Assembly (NCBI RefSeq): GCF_002930615.1
Contig: NZ_PSNX01000006.1
Location: forward strand, 140,001 to 179,102
Reading direction: 5' to 3'
Length of the DNA stretch: 39,102 nt
Source of the DNA: Caldimonas caldifontis
GTDB taxonomy: Bacteria; Pseudomonadota; Gammaproteobacteria; Burkholderiales; Burkholderiaceae_C
Below the pieces are notes generated by a model. It did no database searches. It was not told where the DNA came from and saw only the letters and a program-made list of their open reading frames with translations. Of this stretch, positions 19,818 through 28,251 are shown in pieces (positions within the stretch are counted from its first letter, which is position 1; every line of letters begins with the position of its first letter). The position numbers and the translations under genes were made by a program.

Positions 19818-20726
19818 ATGATGCCTTTCGTGCCCGCCCCGCCTGAACCCATGGCCACTGCGCCTGTGTCGCGCCGCTCGGCCGCCTGGAAGCTGTGCTG
19901 CGGCGCCTTGCTGCTGGGCCTGGCCCCCGCCCTGTCACTGGCCCAGCCCAAGCTGGGAGACGAGGCCTACCAGCCGGAGGTGGGTCAACCGGGCAAGGAT
20001 GTGGTGTGGGTTCCGACGCCCGATGAGGTGGTCAAGGCCATGCTCGACATGGCGCAGGTCACCAGCAAGGACTACGTGGTGGACCTTGGCTCTGGCGACG
20101 GCAAGATTGCCATCGCCGCGGCGCGACGCGGTGCGCGGGCTCACGGCATCGAATACAACCCGGACATGGTGGCACTGTCCAAGCGCAACGCCGAGCGCGC
20201 TGGATTGAAGAATGTCACCTTCGTGCAAGGGGACATCTTCGAGTCCGACTTCCGCGATGCTGATGTCATCACCCTGTACCTGCTGCCGTCGCTGAACGAG
20301 AAGCTGCGCCCCATCCTGCTGGACATGAAGCCGGGCACGCGGGTGACCTCGCATCAGTTCGACATGGGCGACTGGATGCCCGACGAGGTGCGCGAGCTGG
20401 ACGGCCGCCGTGCCCTGTTCTGGGTGGTGCCGGCCAAGGTGCAGGGGGACTGGTCGGTGCAGATCGGCACCGGGCCCCGGGCCGAGACCCTGAAGCTGAG
20501 CCTGACCCAGTCCTACCAGAAGGTGAGCGGGCGCATGGTCTGGGGCACGCGCGATGCCGCACTCGACCAGCCCAGCCTGCGTGGCGGGCGGCTGGTCTTC
20601 ACGGCCCTGGATGCCAATGGCCAGCGCAACCGCTTCGAGGCCACGGCCGGCCATGACGGCCGCATGAGCGGCACCGTCATCGGCCCCAACGGCCAGCGCC
20701 GCAACTTCACGGCCACGCGCTCCTGA
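19818..20726 (+). CDS. SAM-dependent methyltransferase-like protein with signal peptide
   Basis: A 302-aa protein (start 19818, or the next Met at 19821; AGGAG site upstream). Residues 20-42 look like a Sec signal peptide (Arg pair, hydrophobic GALLLGLAPALSLAQ with a plausible cleavage at Ala-Gln). The class I methyltransferase core follows: motif I VVDLGSGDGKIAIAAA near residue 88, an acidic GIEYNP end to beta2, and FVQGDIFESDF. The C-terminal 90 residues form a beta-rich extension absent from most methyltransferases. A SAM fold behind a signal peptide is unusual, since the cofactor is cytoplasmic. It is convergent with the CoA-transferase across a hairpin terminator. Confidence 0.85.
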   Translation: MMPFVPAPPEPMATAPVSRRSAAWKLCCGALLLGLAPALSLAQPKLGDEAYQPEVGQPGKDVVWVPTPDEVVKAMLDMAQVTSKDYVVDLGSGDGKIAIAAARRGARAHGIEYNPDMVALSKRNAERAGLKNVTFVQGDIFESDFRDADVITLYLLPSLNEKLRPILLDMKPGTRVTSHQFDMGDWMPDEVRELDGRRALFWVVPAKVQGDWSVQIGTGPRAETLKLSLTQSYQKVSGRMVWGTRDAALDQPSLRGGRLVFTALDANGQRNRFEATAGHDGRMSGTVIGPNGQRRNFTATRS

Positions 20727-20732
20727 GCGCTG

Positions 20733-20750
20733 GCGTGCCGGGCGGCACGC
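20733..20750. terminator. Hairpin between convergent methyltransferase and CoA-transferase genes
   Basis: GCGTGCC, loop GGGC, GGCACGC: a perfect 7-bp GC-rich stem in the 28-bp gap between the two stop codons. It is symmetrical and could serve both directions. No T-run follows. Confidence 0.6.
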
Positions 20751-20754
20751 TGTG

Positions 20755-22302
20755 TCAGGCGTGCCGCATCGGCGCATCGGTGAAGATGCGCGGGTCCATG
20801 GTGCGCAGATCCTCGGCCACGGCCACCGGGGCGCCGCAGGCATCGAGCACGTCGCGCTGCAGGTCGAGCCCGGGCGCGATTTCGGTGAGCATGAGGCGTC
20901 CGTCGCGCAGCTCGAAGACCGCCCGCTCGGTGACGTAAAGAATCTCTCGACCCAGGCTGCGCACATAGGGGCCGTTGAAGCTGAGGTGACCCACCTGCGG
21001 CACCAGCTTCTTCACGCGGCCCTCGCGCACGATGCGCAGCCGGCCTCCTCCCGCCTCGACCTCCAGCCCGTCCGCGGTGAGCGTGCCCATCAGCACCACG
21101 CGGCGGGCGGTCTGGGTGATGTTGATGAAGCCGCCCACGCCCGCGATGCGGCTGCCGAAGCGGCTGACGTTGACGTTGCCCTGCGGGTCGAGTTCAGCCA
21201 GCCCCAGGAAGGCGATGTCGATGCCGCCGCCGTCGTAGAAGTCGAACATCGCGGCATGGTCGATGATGGCCTCGGGGTTGGTGCTGGCGCCGAAGCTCAG
21301 CAGTTGTGCCGGCGTGCCGCCCACCGGGCCGGCTTCCACCGTGAGCGTGAAGTCGCTATGGCCTTCCTCGCGGGCAATCACGCCCAGGCCGGCGGGCATG
21401 CCCACGCCCAGGTTGACCACGGGTTTGCGCAGCTTCTTCAGCTCGAGGAAGGCGCGGCGCTGCACGATCTTGCGCACATCCAGCGGCGGCGGCTCGAAGG
21501 CGTGTTCGGGCTCGCGCACCTCGCCGGTGTAGGCGGGGTTGTAGGCCTCGCCGAAGGTCATCCAGTGGTCGGCCGGGTCTTCGGTGATCACCACATAGTC
21601 CACCAGGATGCCCGGCACGCGCACGAGGTTGGGGTTCATGCTGCCCGCGCGCGCCAGACGCTTGACCTGGGCGATCACCACGCCACCGGAGTTGCGCGCG
21701 GCCTGGGCGATGGACAGCAGGTCGTGGTGGAAGGGCTCGTGCTCGGTGGTGAGGTTGCCGTGCTCGTCGGCGGTGGTGGCGCGGATGAGGCCGCAATGGA
21801 TGGGGAAGCTGGGGTAGAGCAGTTGCTCCTCGCCGTTGAGGGTGAGCAGTTGCACGAGGTTCTCGGTGGTGCGCGGCGTGAGCCGGCCGCCATCGTGACG
21901 CGGGTCGACGAAGGTGTGCAGGCCGATGCGCGTGATCACGCCCGGCTTGCCGCCGGCAATCGCCCGGAAGAGGTGGGCGATCACGCCCTGCGGCCAGTTG
22001 TAGGCCTCGATCTCGTTGCGCTCCACCAGGTCGCCCAGGCGCGGGGCCGAGATCCAGTGCCCGCCGATCACGCGTCGGACCAGGCCGGCATGGCCAAAGT
22101 GGTTGACGCCGCGCCGGCCGCGGTCGCCCTGCCCGGCGGCGTACAGCAAGGTGAGATCGCGCGGCGCGGCCTCGGCCTCGAAGCGCCGTTCGATGGCCGC
22201 GGTCACCGCCTCGGCATGGCCGGCGCCGACAAAGCCGGCGGTGGCGACCGTCCAGCGGTCCTGGATCAGGGCAGCGGCCTGGGCCGCGGTGATGACTTGC
22301 AT
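20755..22302 (-). CDS. Acyl-CoA:carboxylate CoA-transferase (propionate/ketoacid CoA-transferase family)
   Basis: A 515-aa single-chain family I CoA-transferase, like propionate CoA-transferase or YdiF, with fused alpha and beta halves. It moves CoA between carboxylic acids through a glutamyl-CoA intermediate. The catalytic Glu323 sits in TLTVEAGPVGGTP and the GVGMPAGLG oxyanion block is at about 299-307. The acid substrate is unknown; short-chain or 3-hydroxy/keto acids are typical. It lies 76 bp downstream of the luciferase-like monooxygenase gene on the same strand and may share its transcript. Confidence 0.92.
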   Translation of the reverse strand: MQVITAAQAAALIQDRWTVATAGFVGAGHAEAVTAAIERRFEAEAAPRDLTLLYAAGQGDRGRRGVNHFGHAGLVRRVIGGHWISAPRLGDLVERNEIEAYNWPQGVIAHLFRAIAGGKPGVITRIGLHTFVDPRHDGGRLTPRTTENLVQLLTLNGEEQLLYPSFPIHCGLIRATTADEHGNLTTEHEPFHHDLLSIAQAARNSGGVVIAQVKRLARAGSMNPNLVRVPGILVDYVVITEDPADHWMTFGEAYNPAYTGEVREPEHAFEPPPLDVRKIVQRRAFLELKKLRKPVVNLGVGMPAGLGVIAREEGHSDFTLTVEAGPVGGTPAQLLSFGASTNPEAIIDHAAMFDFYDGGGIDIAFLGLAELDPQGNVNVSRFGSRIAGVGGFINITQTARRVVLMGTLTADGLEVEAGGGRLRIVREGRVKKLVPQVGHLSFNGPYVRSLGREILYVTERAVFELRDGRLMLTEIAPGLDLQRDVLDACGAPVAVAEDLRTMDPRIFTDAPMRHA

Positions 22303-22378
22303 GGCGCGTGGACTCGGGAGGCAGCAAAGCCTCCAAGTATCACGCCACCCGGCATCGGTGAAGTTACCTAGCGCCGCC

Positions 22379-23506
22379 TCAGGCGACGGCGGCCAGTTCG
22401 GCCTCGCTCACGTTGGCCAGCTCGAAGAGCTCGGCCAGCCGCGGCAGAGCGGCCAGCACTTCGTCGGTGGGCACGCCGAAGTCGATCAGGCAGGCGATCT
22501 CGTCCACGCCGATGGCGCGCATGTGGTCCAGGCGGTCGAGGCAGTCGTCCACCGTGCCCAGCAAGGAGCTGGTCTGGTAGTAGCGCTCGAAGGAAAAGGC
22601 CAGTGCGTCGTCCACGTCCTGGGCCGTGAGGGCGCCGGTGTCCACGGCGCAGCGCTGCTGGAAGAAGGGCACCGATGCCGTATAGCGGCCCACCAGCTGG
22701 GCCGAACTCGCCAGGTAGTGCAGCATGGGTGCGCGCACGGTGCGGCGCACAGCGTCGTCGTCTTCGCCCACATAGGCATGCAGCATCAGCGCGATCTCGC
22801 CGCGCCCGGGGTGGCCGGCCTCGGCCCAGGCCTGCCGGTAGACGGCGATCTTCTCGGCCAGGGCGTCCAGGCTCTGGCCCAGCAGGTGGGTCAGCACGTT
22901 CACACCCAGGCTGCCGGCGCGCCGGAAGGTGTCGGGGTTACCGGCCGCGGTGATCCACACGGGCAATTCGGGCTGCACGGGGCGGGGCAGGGTGCGCAGG
23001 CTCACGGAGTCTCCCAGCGGGTTCACGGCCTCGAAGGACTCGCCGCGCCAGAGCCTGCGCAACGCTTCCAGGCGTTCGAACAGCAGCTCGCCGCGCCGTT
23101 CATAGGTGCCTGGCGGGGCCAGCACGAAGTCGTTGGGAAACCAGCCCGAAGCCAGGCCCAGGTCGACGCGCCCGCCCGAGAGCACATCCACCAGCGCCCA
23201 TTCTTCGGCCACGCGCGCGACAGCGTGCAGCGGCAACACCACGCTGCCCGAACGGATGCGAACGTTCGAGGTGAGGGCGGCCAGCGCGGCCGCCGTCACC
23301 GAAGGGTTGGGTGAGAGCCCGCCGAAGGCATGGAAGTGCCGCTCGGGCGCCCACACGGCGCAGAAGCCGTGGCGGTCGGCGAAGCGGGCGCTGTCGAAGA
23401 GCAGGCGGCGCTTGTCGGCCGCGCTGGCCCCGCCTTCGTCGCTGGCGAAGTAGTACAGGCTGTGCTTGAGCGGGCGGTCAGGCGCATCGAGGGCAGTGGG
23501 CGGCAT
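22379..23506 (-). CDS. Free-standing luciferase-like monooxygenase, MupA/Atu3671-like
   Basis: A 375-aa flavin-dependent TIM-barrel protein. The N-terminus LYYFASDEGG and the block DVLSGGRVDLGLASGWFPND, followed by FVLAPP, resemble the MupA/Atu3671 group of luciferase-like monooxygenases. That group is usually a domain inside polyketide/non-ribosomal peptide megasynthases; here it is alone, and no carrier or adenylation domain gene is in the window. It would use reduced FMN and oxygen. ATG 23506 has a GGAG site; a longer upstream reading is not supported. It is probably co-transcribed with the CoA-transferase. Confidence 0.85.
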   Translation of the reverse strand: MPPTALDAPDRPLKHSLYYFASDEGGASAADKRRLLFDSARFADRHGFCAVWAPERHFHAFGGLSPNPSVTAAALAALTSNVRIRSGSVVLPLHAVARVAEEWALVDVLSGGRVDLGLASGWFPNDFVLAPPGTYERRGELLFERLEALRRLWRGESFEAVNPLGDSVSLRTLPRPVQPELPVWITAAGNPDTFRRAGSLGVNVLTHLLGQSLDALAEKIAVYRQAWAEAGHPGRGEIALMLHAYVGEDDDAVRRTVRAPMLHYLASSAQLVGRYTASVPFFQQRCAVDTGALTAQDVDDALAFSFERYYQTSSLLGTVDDCLDRLDHMRAIGVDEIACLIDFGVPTDEVLAALPRLAELFELANVSEAELAAVA

Positions 23507-23630
23507 GGCGGCAACTCCGGGCGGTGGACCACCGTGATCACACCAGCACGTGCGGAGCTGCCGTTTGACGCAGGGCAAATCCTGCGGGTCCACCCCCCGA
23601 TCTGAGCGGGTGGGCGGAGCCCGCGTAGCC

Positions 23631-24137
23631 TCAGCTCACCTTGAGCTGCGTGGAGCGCGCCGCCCCGGGCCGAGCCTTGGGCAGTTCGATGCGCAGCACA
23701 CCGTCGCGGTAGCGGGCCTGGGCCTGTTCGGCCTTCACGGCCACAGGCAAAGGCACCGAGCGCTCGAAGCTGCCATAAGCGCATTGCAGCACCCGCCAGC
23801 GACCGTCGCTGGATTCCTGCTCGAAGCGCTTTTCGCCGCGCACGATGAGCAGGTCGTCGCGCACCTGGACGTCGAAGTCCTTCTTGTCCATGCCGGGCAC
23901 TTCCAGGCGCACCACGAGACGGTTCTCATCCTCGTACACGTCTCCTCCGATCAGCGCCCAGCCCTGTGAAGATGTGAAGTGGCTGTCGTCGATGCGGCTG
24001 CGGTCGGGCAGGTTGGCTTGGTCACCGGCGTTGAAGCGGGTGAGGGCGCCGCGCGCCGAATCCCGCAGGCGAGTCCAGCCTTCAGACAGGCTGTCCCAGA
24101 GCGAATCGAAGCCTTCGCGAAGGTTTTTCATCGTCAT
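23631..24137 (-). CDS. Small heat shock protein, Hsp20 family (third gene of operon)
   Basis: A 168-aa alpha-crystallin-domain chaperone that holds unfolding proteins in the cytoplasm. The crystallin domain covers about residues 60-160 (NRLVVRLEVPGMDKKDFDV, then DDLLIVRGEKR, and YRDGVLRIELPKA). It has a longer charged N-terminal arm than its two neighbours. The start at 24137 has a GGAGG site. It lies 41 bp after the second Hsp20 gene. Confidence 0.95.
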   Translation of the reverse strand: MTMKNLREGFDSLWDSLSEGWTRLRDSARGALTRFNAGDQANLPDRSRIDDSHFTSSQGWALIGGDVYEDENRLVVRLEVPGMDKKDFDVQVRDDLLIVRGEKRFEQESSDGRWRVLQCAYGSFERSVPLPVAVKAEQAQARYRDGVLRIELPKARPGAARSTQLKVS

Positions 24138-24178
24138 GTCGAGCCTCCATGAATGTCAGGACAAAAAAACGACGGGTG

Positions 24179-24580
24179 TCAGCCCACGCGCACCTCGATA
24201 CGACGCGGCTGTGCGTGCTCGGCTTTCGGGATCCGAACCCTGAGGACGCCGTGCGTGAGTTCGGCGCTGACCTTGTCGGCATCGAGCTCCTTGCTCAAGG
24301 TGAAGGTGCGCCGGAACCGCGAGAGCTGCACCTCCGCATGGCTGGGGCTCATGTCCTGAGGCAGGCCAAGCTGCATCTCGCCCTCCACGCTGAGCGTGTC
24401 GCCTTCCACCCGAAGGTTCAGGCGCTCCTTGGGCACGCCGGGCAGGTCGGCATACAGCGTGATGCCGCTGCTGTCCTCGATGACATCCACCGGCGGCACG
24501 AGGGCGGGGTCCCGCCGCTCGGCCGGGGTGGCACGTGCAGGGGTGTCGGCCGGAGCCGTCACGGCAGTGGTGGTGTTCAT
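24179..24580 (-). CDS. Small heat shock protein, Hsp20 family (second gene of operon)
   Basis: A 133-aa Hsp20. After a Thr/Ala/Pro-rich arm of about 35 residues the crystallin domain begins (GITLYADLPGVPKERLNL) and ends with HGVLRVRIPKAEHAQP. ATG 24580 has an AAGGAG site; the eight-codon upstream extension has none. The gap to the first gene of the operon is 20 bp. Confidence 0.95.
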   Translation of the reverse strand: MNTTTAVTAPADTPARATPAERRDPALVPPVDVIEDSSGITLYADLPGVPKERLNLRVEGDTLSVEGEMQLGLPQDMSPSHAEVQLSRFRRTFTLSKELDADKVSAELTHGVLRVRIPKAEHAQPRRIEVRVG

Positions 24581-24600
24581 GATGTCACTCCTTGCAGGGG

Positions 24601-25038
24601 TCATTGCACTTCGATGCGGCGCGGTTGCGCGCTGGCCTTGCGCGGGATGCTGACCTGCAGTACCCCGTCTCGGTAGTTCGCGCTGACCGCCGCGGCGTCA
24701 ATGTCATCGGGCAGGCTGATCACGCGCCGGAAACGCCCCTCGAAGCGCTCGTTGATGTGCACGGTGCGCTTCTCGTCGCTGCCGGCAGTGTCCGAGCCGC
24801 GCTCGCCTGTCAGGGTCAGCACACCGCGATCGAGGTTGACCTCGATGCGGGCCGGATCCAGTCCTGGCGCGAAGGCATAGACCTCCACCGAGGTCGGGGT
24901 GCTGCCGATGTTGAGGGCCGGGTAACCTCCTCGGCCAAAACCGCGAATGCTGGGCGATGGGTCGAAGACCTGCTGGATCTCACGCTGCAGGCGATCCATT
25001 TCGGCGAACAGGTCGCGGGAAAATAGCGATCGGTACAT
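24601..25038 (-). CDS. Small heat shock protein, Hsp20 family (first gene of operon)
   Basis: A 145-aa Hsp20 (MYRSLFSRDLFAEMDRLQ start, typical of IbpA-like class A proteins). The crystallin domain is at about 42-140, with VEVYAFAPGLDPARIEVNL and YRDGVLQVSIPRKA. Its C-terminal tail QPRRIEVQ resembles that of the second protein, which suggests local duplication. A very strong AGGAGG site precedes ATG 25038. The sigma-32 promoter at 25082-25110 sits 44 bp upstream, so this is the promoter-proximal gene. Confidence 0.95.
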   Translation of the reverse strand: MYRSLFSRDLFAEMDRLQREIQQVFDPSPSIRGFGRGGYPALNIGSTPTSVEVYAFAPGLDPARIEVNLDRGVLTLTGERGSDTAGSDEKRTVHINERFEGRFRRVISLPDDIDAAAVSANYRDGVLQVSIPRKASAQPRRIEVQ

Positions 25039-25081
25039 GATGGTCCTCCTGGTCTGGCGGGCCTTCGTGGCCCCGATCTCG

Positions 25082-25110
25082 ATGTAGGGGCCGCCGAGCC
25101 GTCTTTCAAG
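25082..25110 (-). promoter_or_regulatory. Sigma-32 (RpoH) heat shock promoter of the hsp20 operon
   Basis: On the minus strand, CTTGAAA (25110-25104) is followed by a 13-nt spacer and CCCCTACAT (25090-25082). This matches the RpoH consensus CTTGAAA / CCCCATNT with correct spacing. It directs transcription into the three hsp20 genes. Confidence 0.85.
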
Positions 25111-25164
25111 AGCGCGCGCCTCCGGGCGAAACCCGAGGGCCGGCGCATGCAGGAGGCGGTTAGC

Positions 25165-26679
<1,515 letters not shown>

Positions 26680-26689
26680 ATCCAGGCAT

Positions 26690-26706
26690 TGTCTGATTCC
26701 CAGACA
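26690..26706. promoter_or_regulatory. Upstream activator site 1, TGTCTG-N5-CAGACA
   Basis: A perfect 6-bp inverted repeat around ATTCC, 10 bp after the activator gene stop. With the second copy at 26724-26742 it forms a tandem pair (centres 35 bp apart), the usual layout of enhancer sites for sigma-54 activators. A second nested inverted repeat, ATTCCCAG at 26696-26703 with CTGGGAAT at 26712-26719, overlaps it. Confidence 0.75.
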
Positions 26707-26723
26707 GATTTCTGGGAATTACG

Positions 26724-26742
26724 CTGTCTGAAACTCAGACAG
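26724..26742. promoter_or_regulatory. Upstream activator site 2, CTGTCTG-N5-CAGACAG
   Basis: A perfect 7-bp inverted repeat around AAACT. It has the same core half-sites as site 1. Its centre is about 97 bp upstream of the -24 GG of the sigma-54 promoter, within the usual enhancer range. Confidence 0.78.
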
Positions 26743-26798
26743 TTATGTCTCTCGGGGGCGTCCGTGTTTACCCGGATTCCCGAGAAAATCTTCAATAT

Positions 26799-26811
26799 TG
26801 TCAATGGTTTA
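26799..26811 (+). promoter_or_regulatory. Candidate IHF site between enhancer and promoter
   Basis: TGTCAATGGTTTA matches the IHF consensus WATCAANNNNTTR except for one base. It lies between the palindromes and the sigma-54 promoter, where DNA bending would bring them together. The consensus is loose and this is an AT-richer patch, so chance is possible. Confidence 0.45.
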
Positions 26812-26828
26812 CCAGCGGCATGCCCGGT

Positions 26829-26844
26829 GGGCACGAGGCTTGCG
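26829..26844 (+). promoter_or_regulatory. Sigma-54 (-24/-12) promoter of the PHB depolymerase/ABC operon
   Basis: GGGCACG-AGGC-TTGCG matches TGGCACG-N4-TTGCW with exact GG-N10-GC spacing (GG 26830-26831, GC 26842-26843). It lies 81 bp upstream of the binding-protein ATG and downstream of the paired activator sites. It is the expected target of the PAS-AAA+ activator encoded just upstream. Confidence 0.8.
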
Positions 26845-26924
26845 AAGGCACAGCGTCCGGCCCGAAGTTCCGGGTGCGGTGGCTGGTGGCGGAAGCATCC
26901 GCCATGACAACTTCAGGAGACATC

Positions 26925-28127
26925 ATGACTGCGCATCTCATCCGTCGCGCCTTCCTCACCCTGGCTGCCACGGCCTTGGCCGCCGGCGGCACGGGCCTGG
27001 CCTTCGCCCAGGGCAAGGACATTCGCATCGCCCACGTGTACAGCAAGACGGGCCCGCTGGAAGCCTATGGCAAGCAGACCCAGATCGGTCTGATGCTGGG
27101 CCTGGAATACGCCACCGGCGGCACGATGCAGGTGGGGGGTCGCAAGATCACCGTGATCGAGAAGGACGACCAGGGCAAGCCCGACGTGGGCAAGTCGCTG
27201 CTGGCCGCCGCCTATGCCGACGACAAGGTCGACCTGGCCGTCGGGCCCACGTCCTCCGGCGTGGCCCTGGCCATGCTGCCGGTCGCCGAGGAGTACAAGA
27301 AGATCCTGCTGGTCGAGCCGGCGGTGGCCGACTCCATCACCGGCGAGAAGTGGAACAAATACATCTTCCGCACCGGCCGCAACAGCTCGCAGGACGCCAT
27401 CTCCAATGCCGTGGCGCTGGACAAGGAAGGCACCGTGATCGCGACGCTGGCCCAGGACTATGCCTTCGGTCGCGACGGCGTGGCAGCCTTCAGGAGCGCC
27501 ATCCGCAAGGCCAAGCTGGTGCACGAGGAATATCTGCCCACCAACACCACCGACTTCACCGCCGGGGCGCAGCGCCTCATCGACAAGCTCAAGGACCAGC
27601 CGGGTCGCAAGGTGATCTTCATCATCTGGGCCGGTGCGGGCAACCCCTTCAAGATCGCCGACCTCGACCTCAAGCGCTATGGCATCGAGATCGCCACCGG
27701 CGGCAACATCCTGCCGGCCATGGCGGCCTACAAGCAGTTCCCCGGCATGGAAGGCGCGACCTACTACTACTTCGGCATCCCGAAGAATCCGGTCAACGAA
27801 TGGCTGGTGGCCAACCACTACACCAAGTTCAAGAGCCCGCCCGACTTCTTCACGGCGGGGGGGTTCTCGGCCGCCATGGCCATCGTCACCGCCCTGAAGA
27901 AGACGAACGGCGACACCAACACCAACAAGCTCATCAGCACCATGGAAGGCATGAGCTTCGACACGCCCAAGGGACAGATGACCTTCCGCAAGGAAGACCA
28001 CCAGGCCATGCAGAGCATGTACCACTTCCGCATCAAGGATGACCCGGCCTTTGCCTGGGGTGTGCCGGAGCTCGTGCGCGAGATCCGCCCCATCGAGATG
28101 CAGGTGCCCATCCGCAACAAGCGATGA
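26925..28127 (+). CDS. ABC transporter periplasmic substrate-binding protein (HAAT/branched-chain amino acid type)
   Basis: A 400-aa periplasmic type I binding protein. Residues 1-28 are a signal peptide ending AFA-Q. The mature part starts IRIAHVYSKTGPLEAYGKQT and has the type I features GPTSSGVALAMLPVAEEY, FRTGRNSSQDA and QDYAFGRDGVAAF. It feeds the LivH/M/G/F-like components downstream. ATG 26925 has an AGGAG site 6 nt upstream; ATG 26904 in frame is less likely. The ligand is not visible. Because a secreted PHB depolymerase lies between it and the ATPases, a hydroxyalkanoate or other carboxylate is a reasonable guess. A strong hairpin follows the gene. Confidence 0.92.
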   Translation: MTAHLIRRAFLTLAATALAAGGTGLAFAQGKDIRIAHVYSKTGPLEAYGKQTQIGLMLGLEYATGGTMQVGGRKITVIEKDDQGKPDVGKSLLAAAYADDKVDLAVGPTSSGVALAMLPVAEEYKKILLVEPAVADSITGEKWNKYIFRTGRNSSQDAISNAVALDKEGTVIATLAQDYAFGRDGVAAFRSAIRKAKLVHEEYLPTNTTDFTAGAQRLIDKLKDQPGRKVIFIIWAGAGNPFKIADLDLKRYGIEIATGGNILPAMAAYKQFPGMEGATYYYFGIPKNPVNEWLVANHYTKFKSPPDFFTAGGFSAAMAIVTALKKTNGDTNTNKLISTMEGMSFDTPKGQMTFRKEDHQAMQSMYHFRIKDDPAFAWGVPELVREIRPIEMQVPIRNKR

Positions 28128-28132
28128 TCCTG

Positions 28133-28163
28133 CGCGGGCCGCGTCCCGCCGACGCGGCCCGCG
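28133..28163 (+). terminator. 13-bp GC-rich hairpin between binding-protein and depolymerase genes
   Basis: CGCGGGCCGCGTC, loop CCGCC, GACGCGGCCCGCG: perfect stem starting 6 bp after the binding-protein stop. No T-run follows. It may be a partial terminator or a 3' stabiliser that gives the binding protein more mRNA than the downstream genes, a pattern known in ABC uptake operons. Confidence 0.7.
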
Positions 28164-28251
28164 AGTCGAGACAAACAGCATCGTTCCGAAACACCCCGGA
28201 CACACGGGGCAGGGGGGAACTCACCCACCCACATAACGAGGAGACAAGACG

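Noticed and set aside
20752-22371. Long plus-strand open frame opposite the CoA-transferase
   Set aside because: Antisense shadow; the minus-strand protein has the complete catalytic motif.
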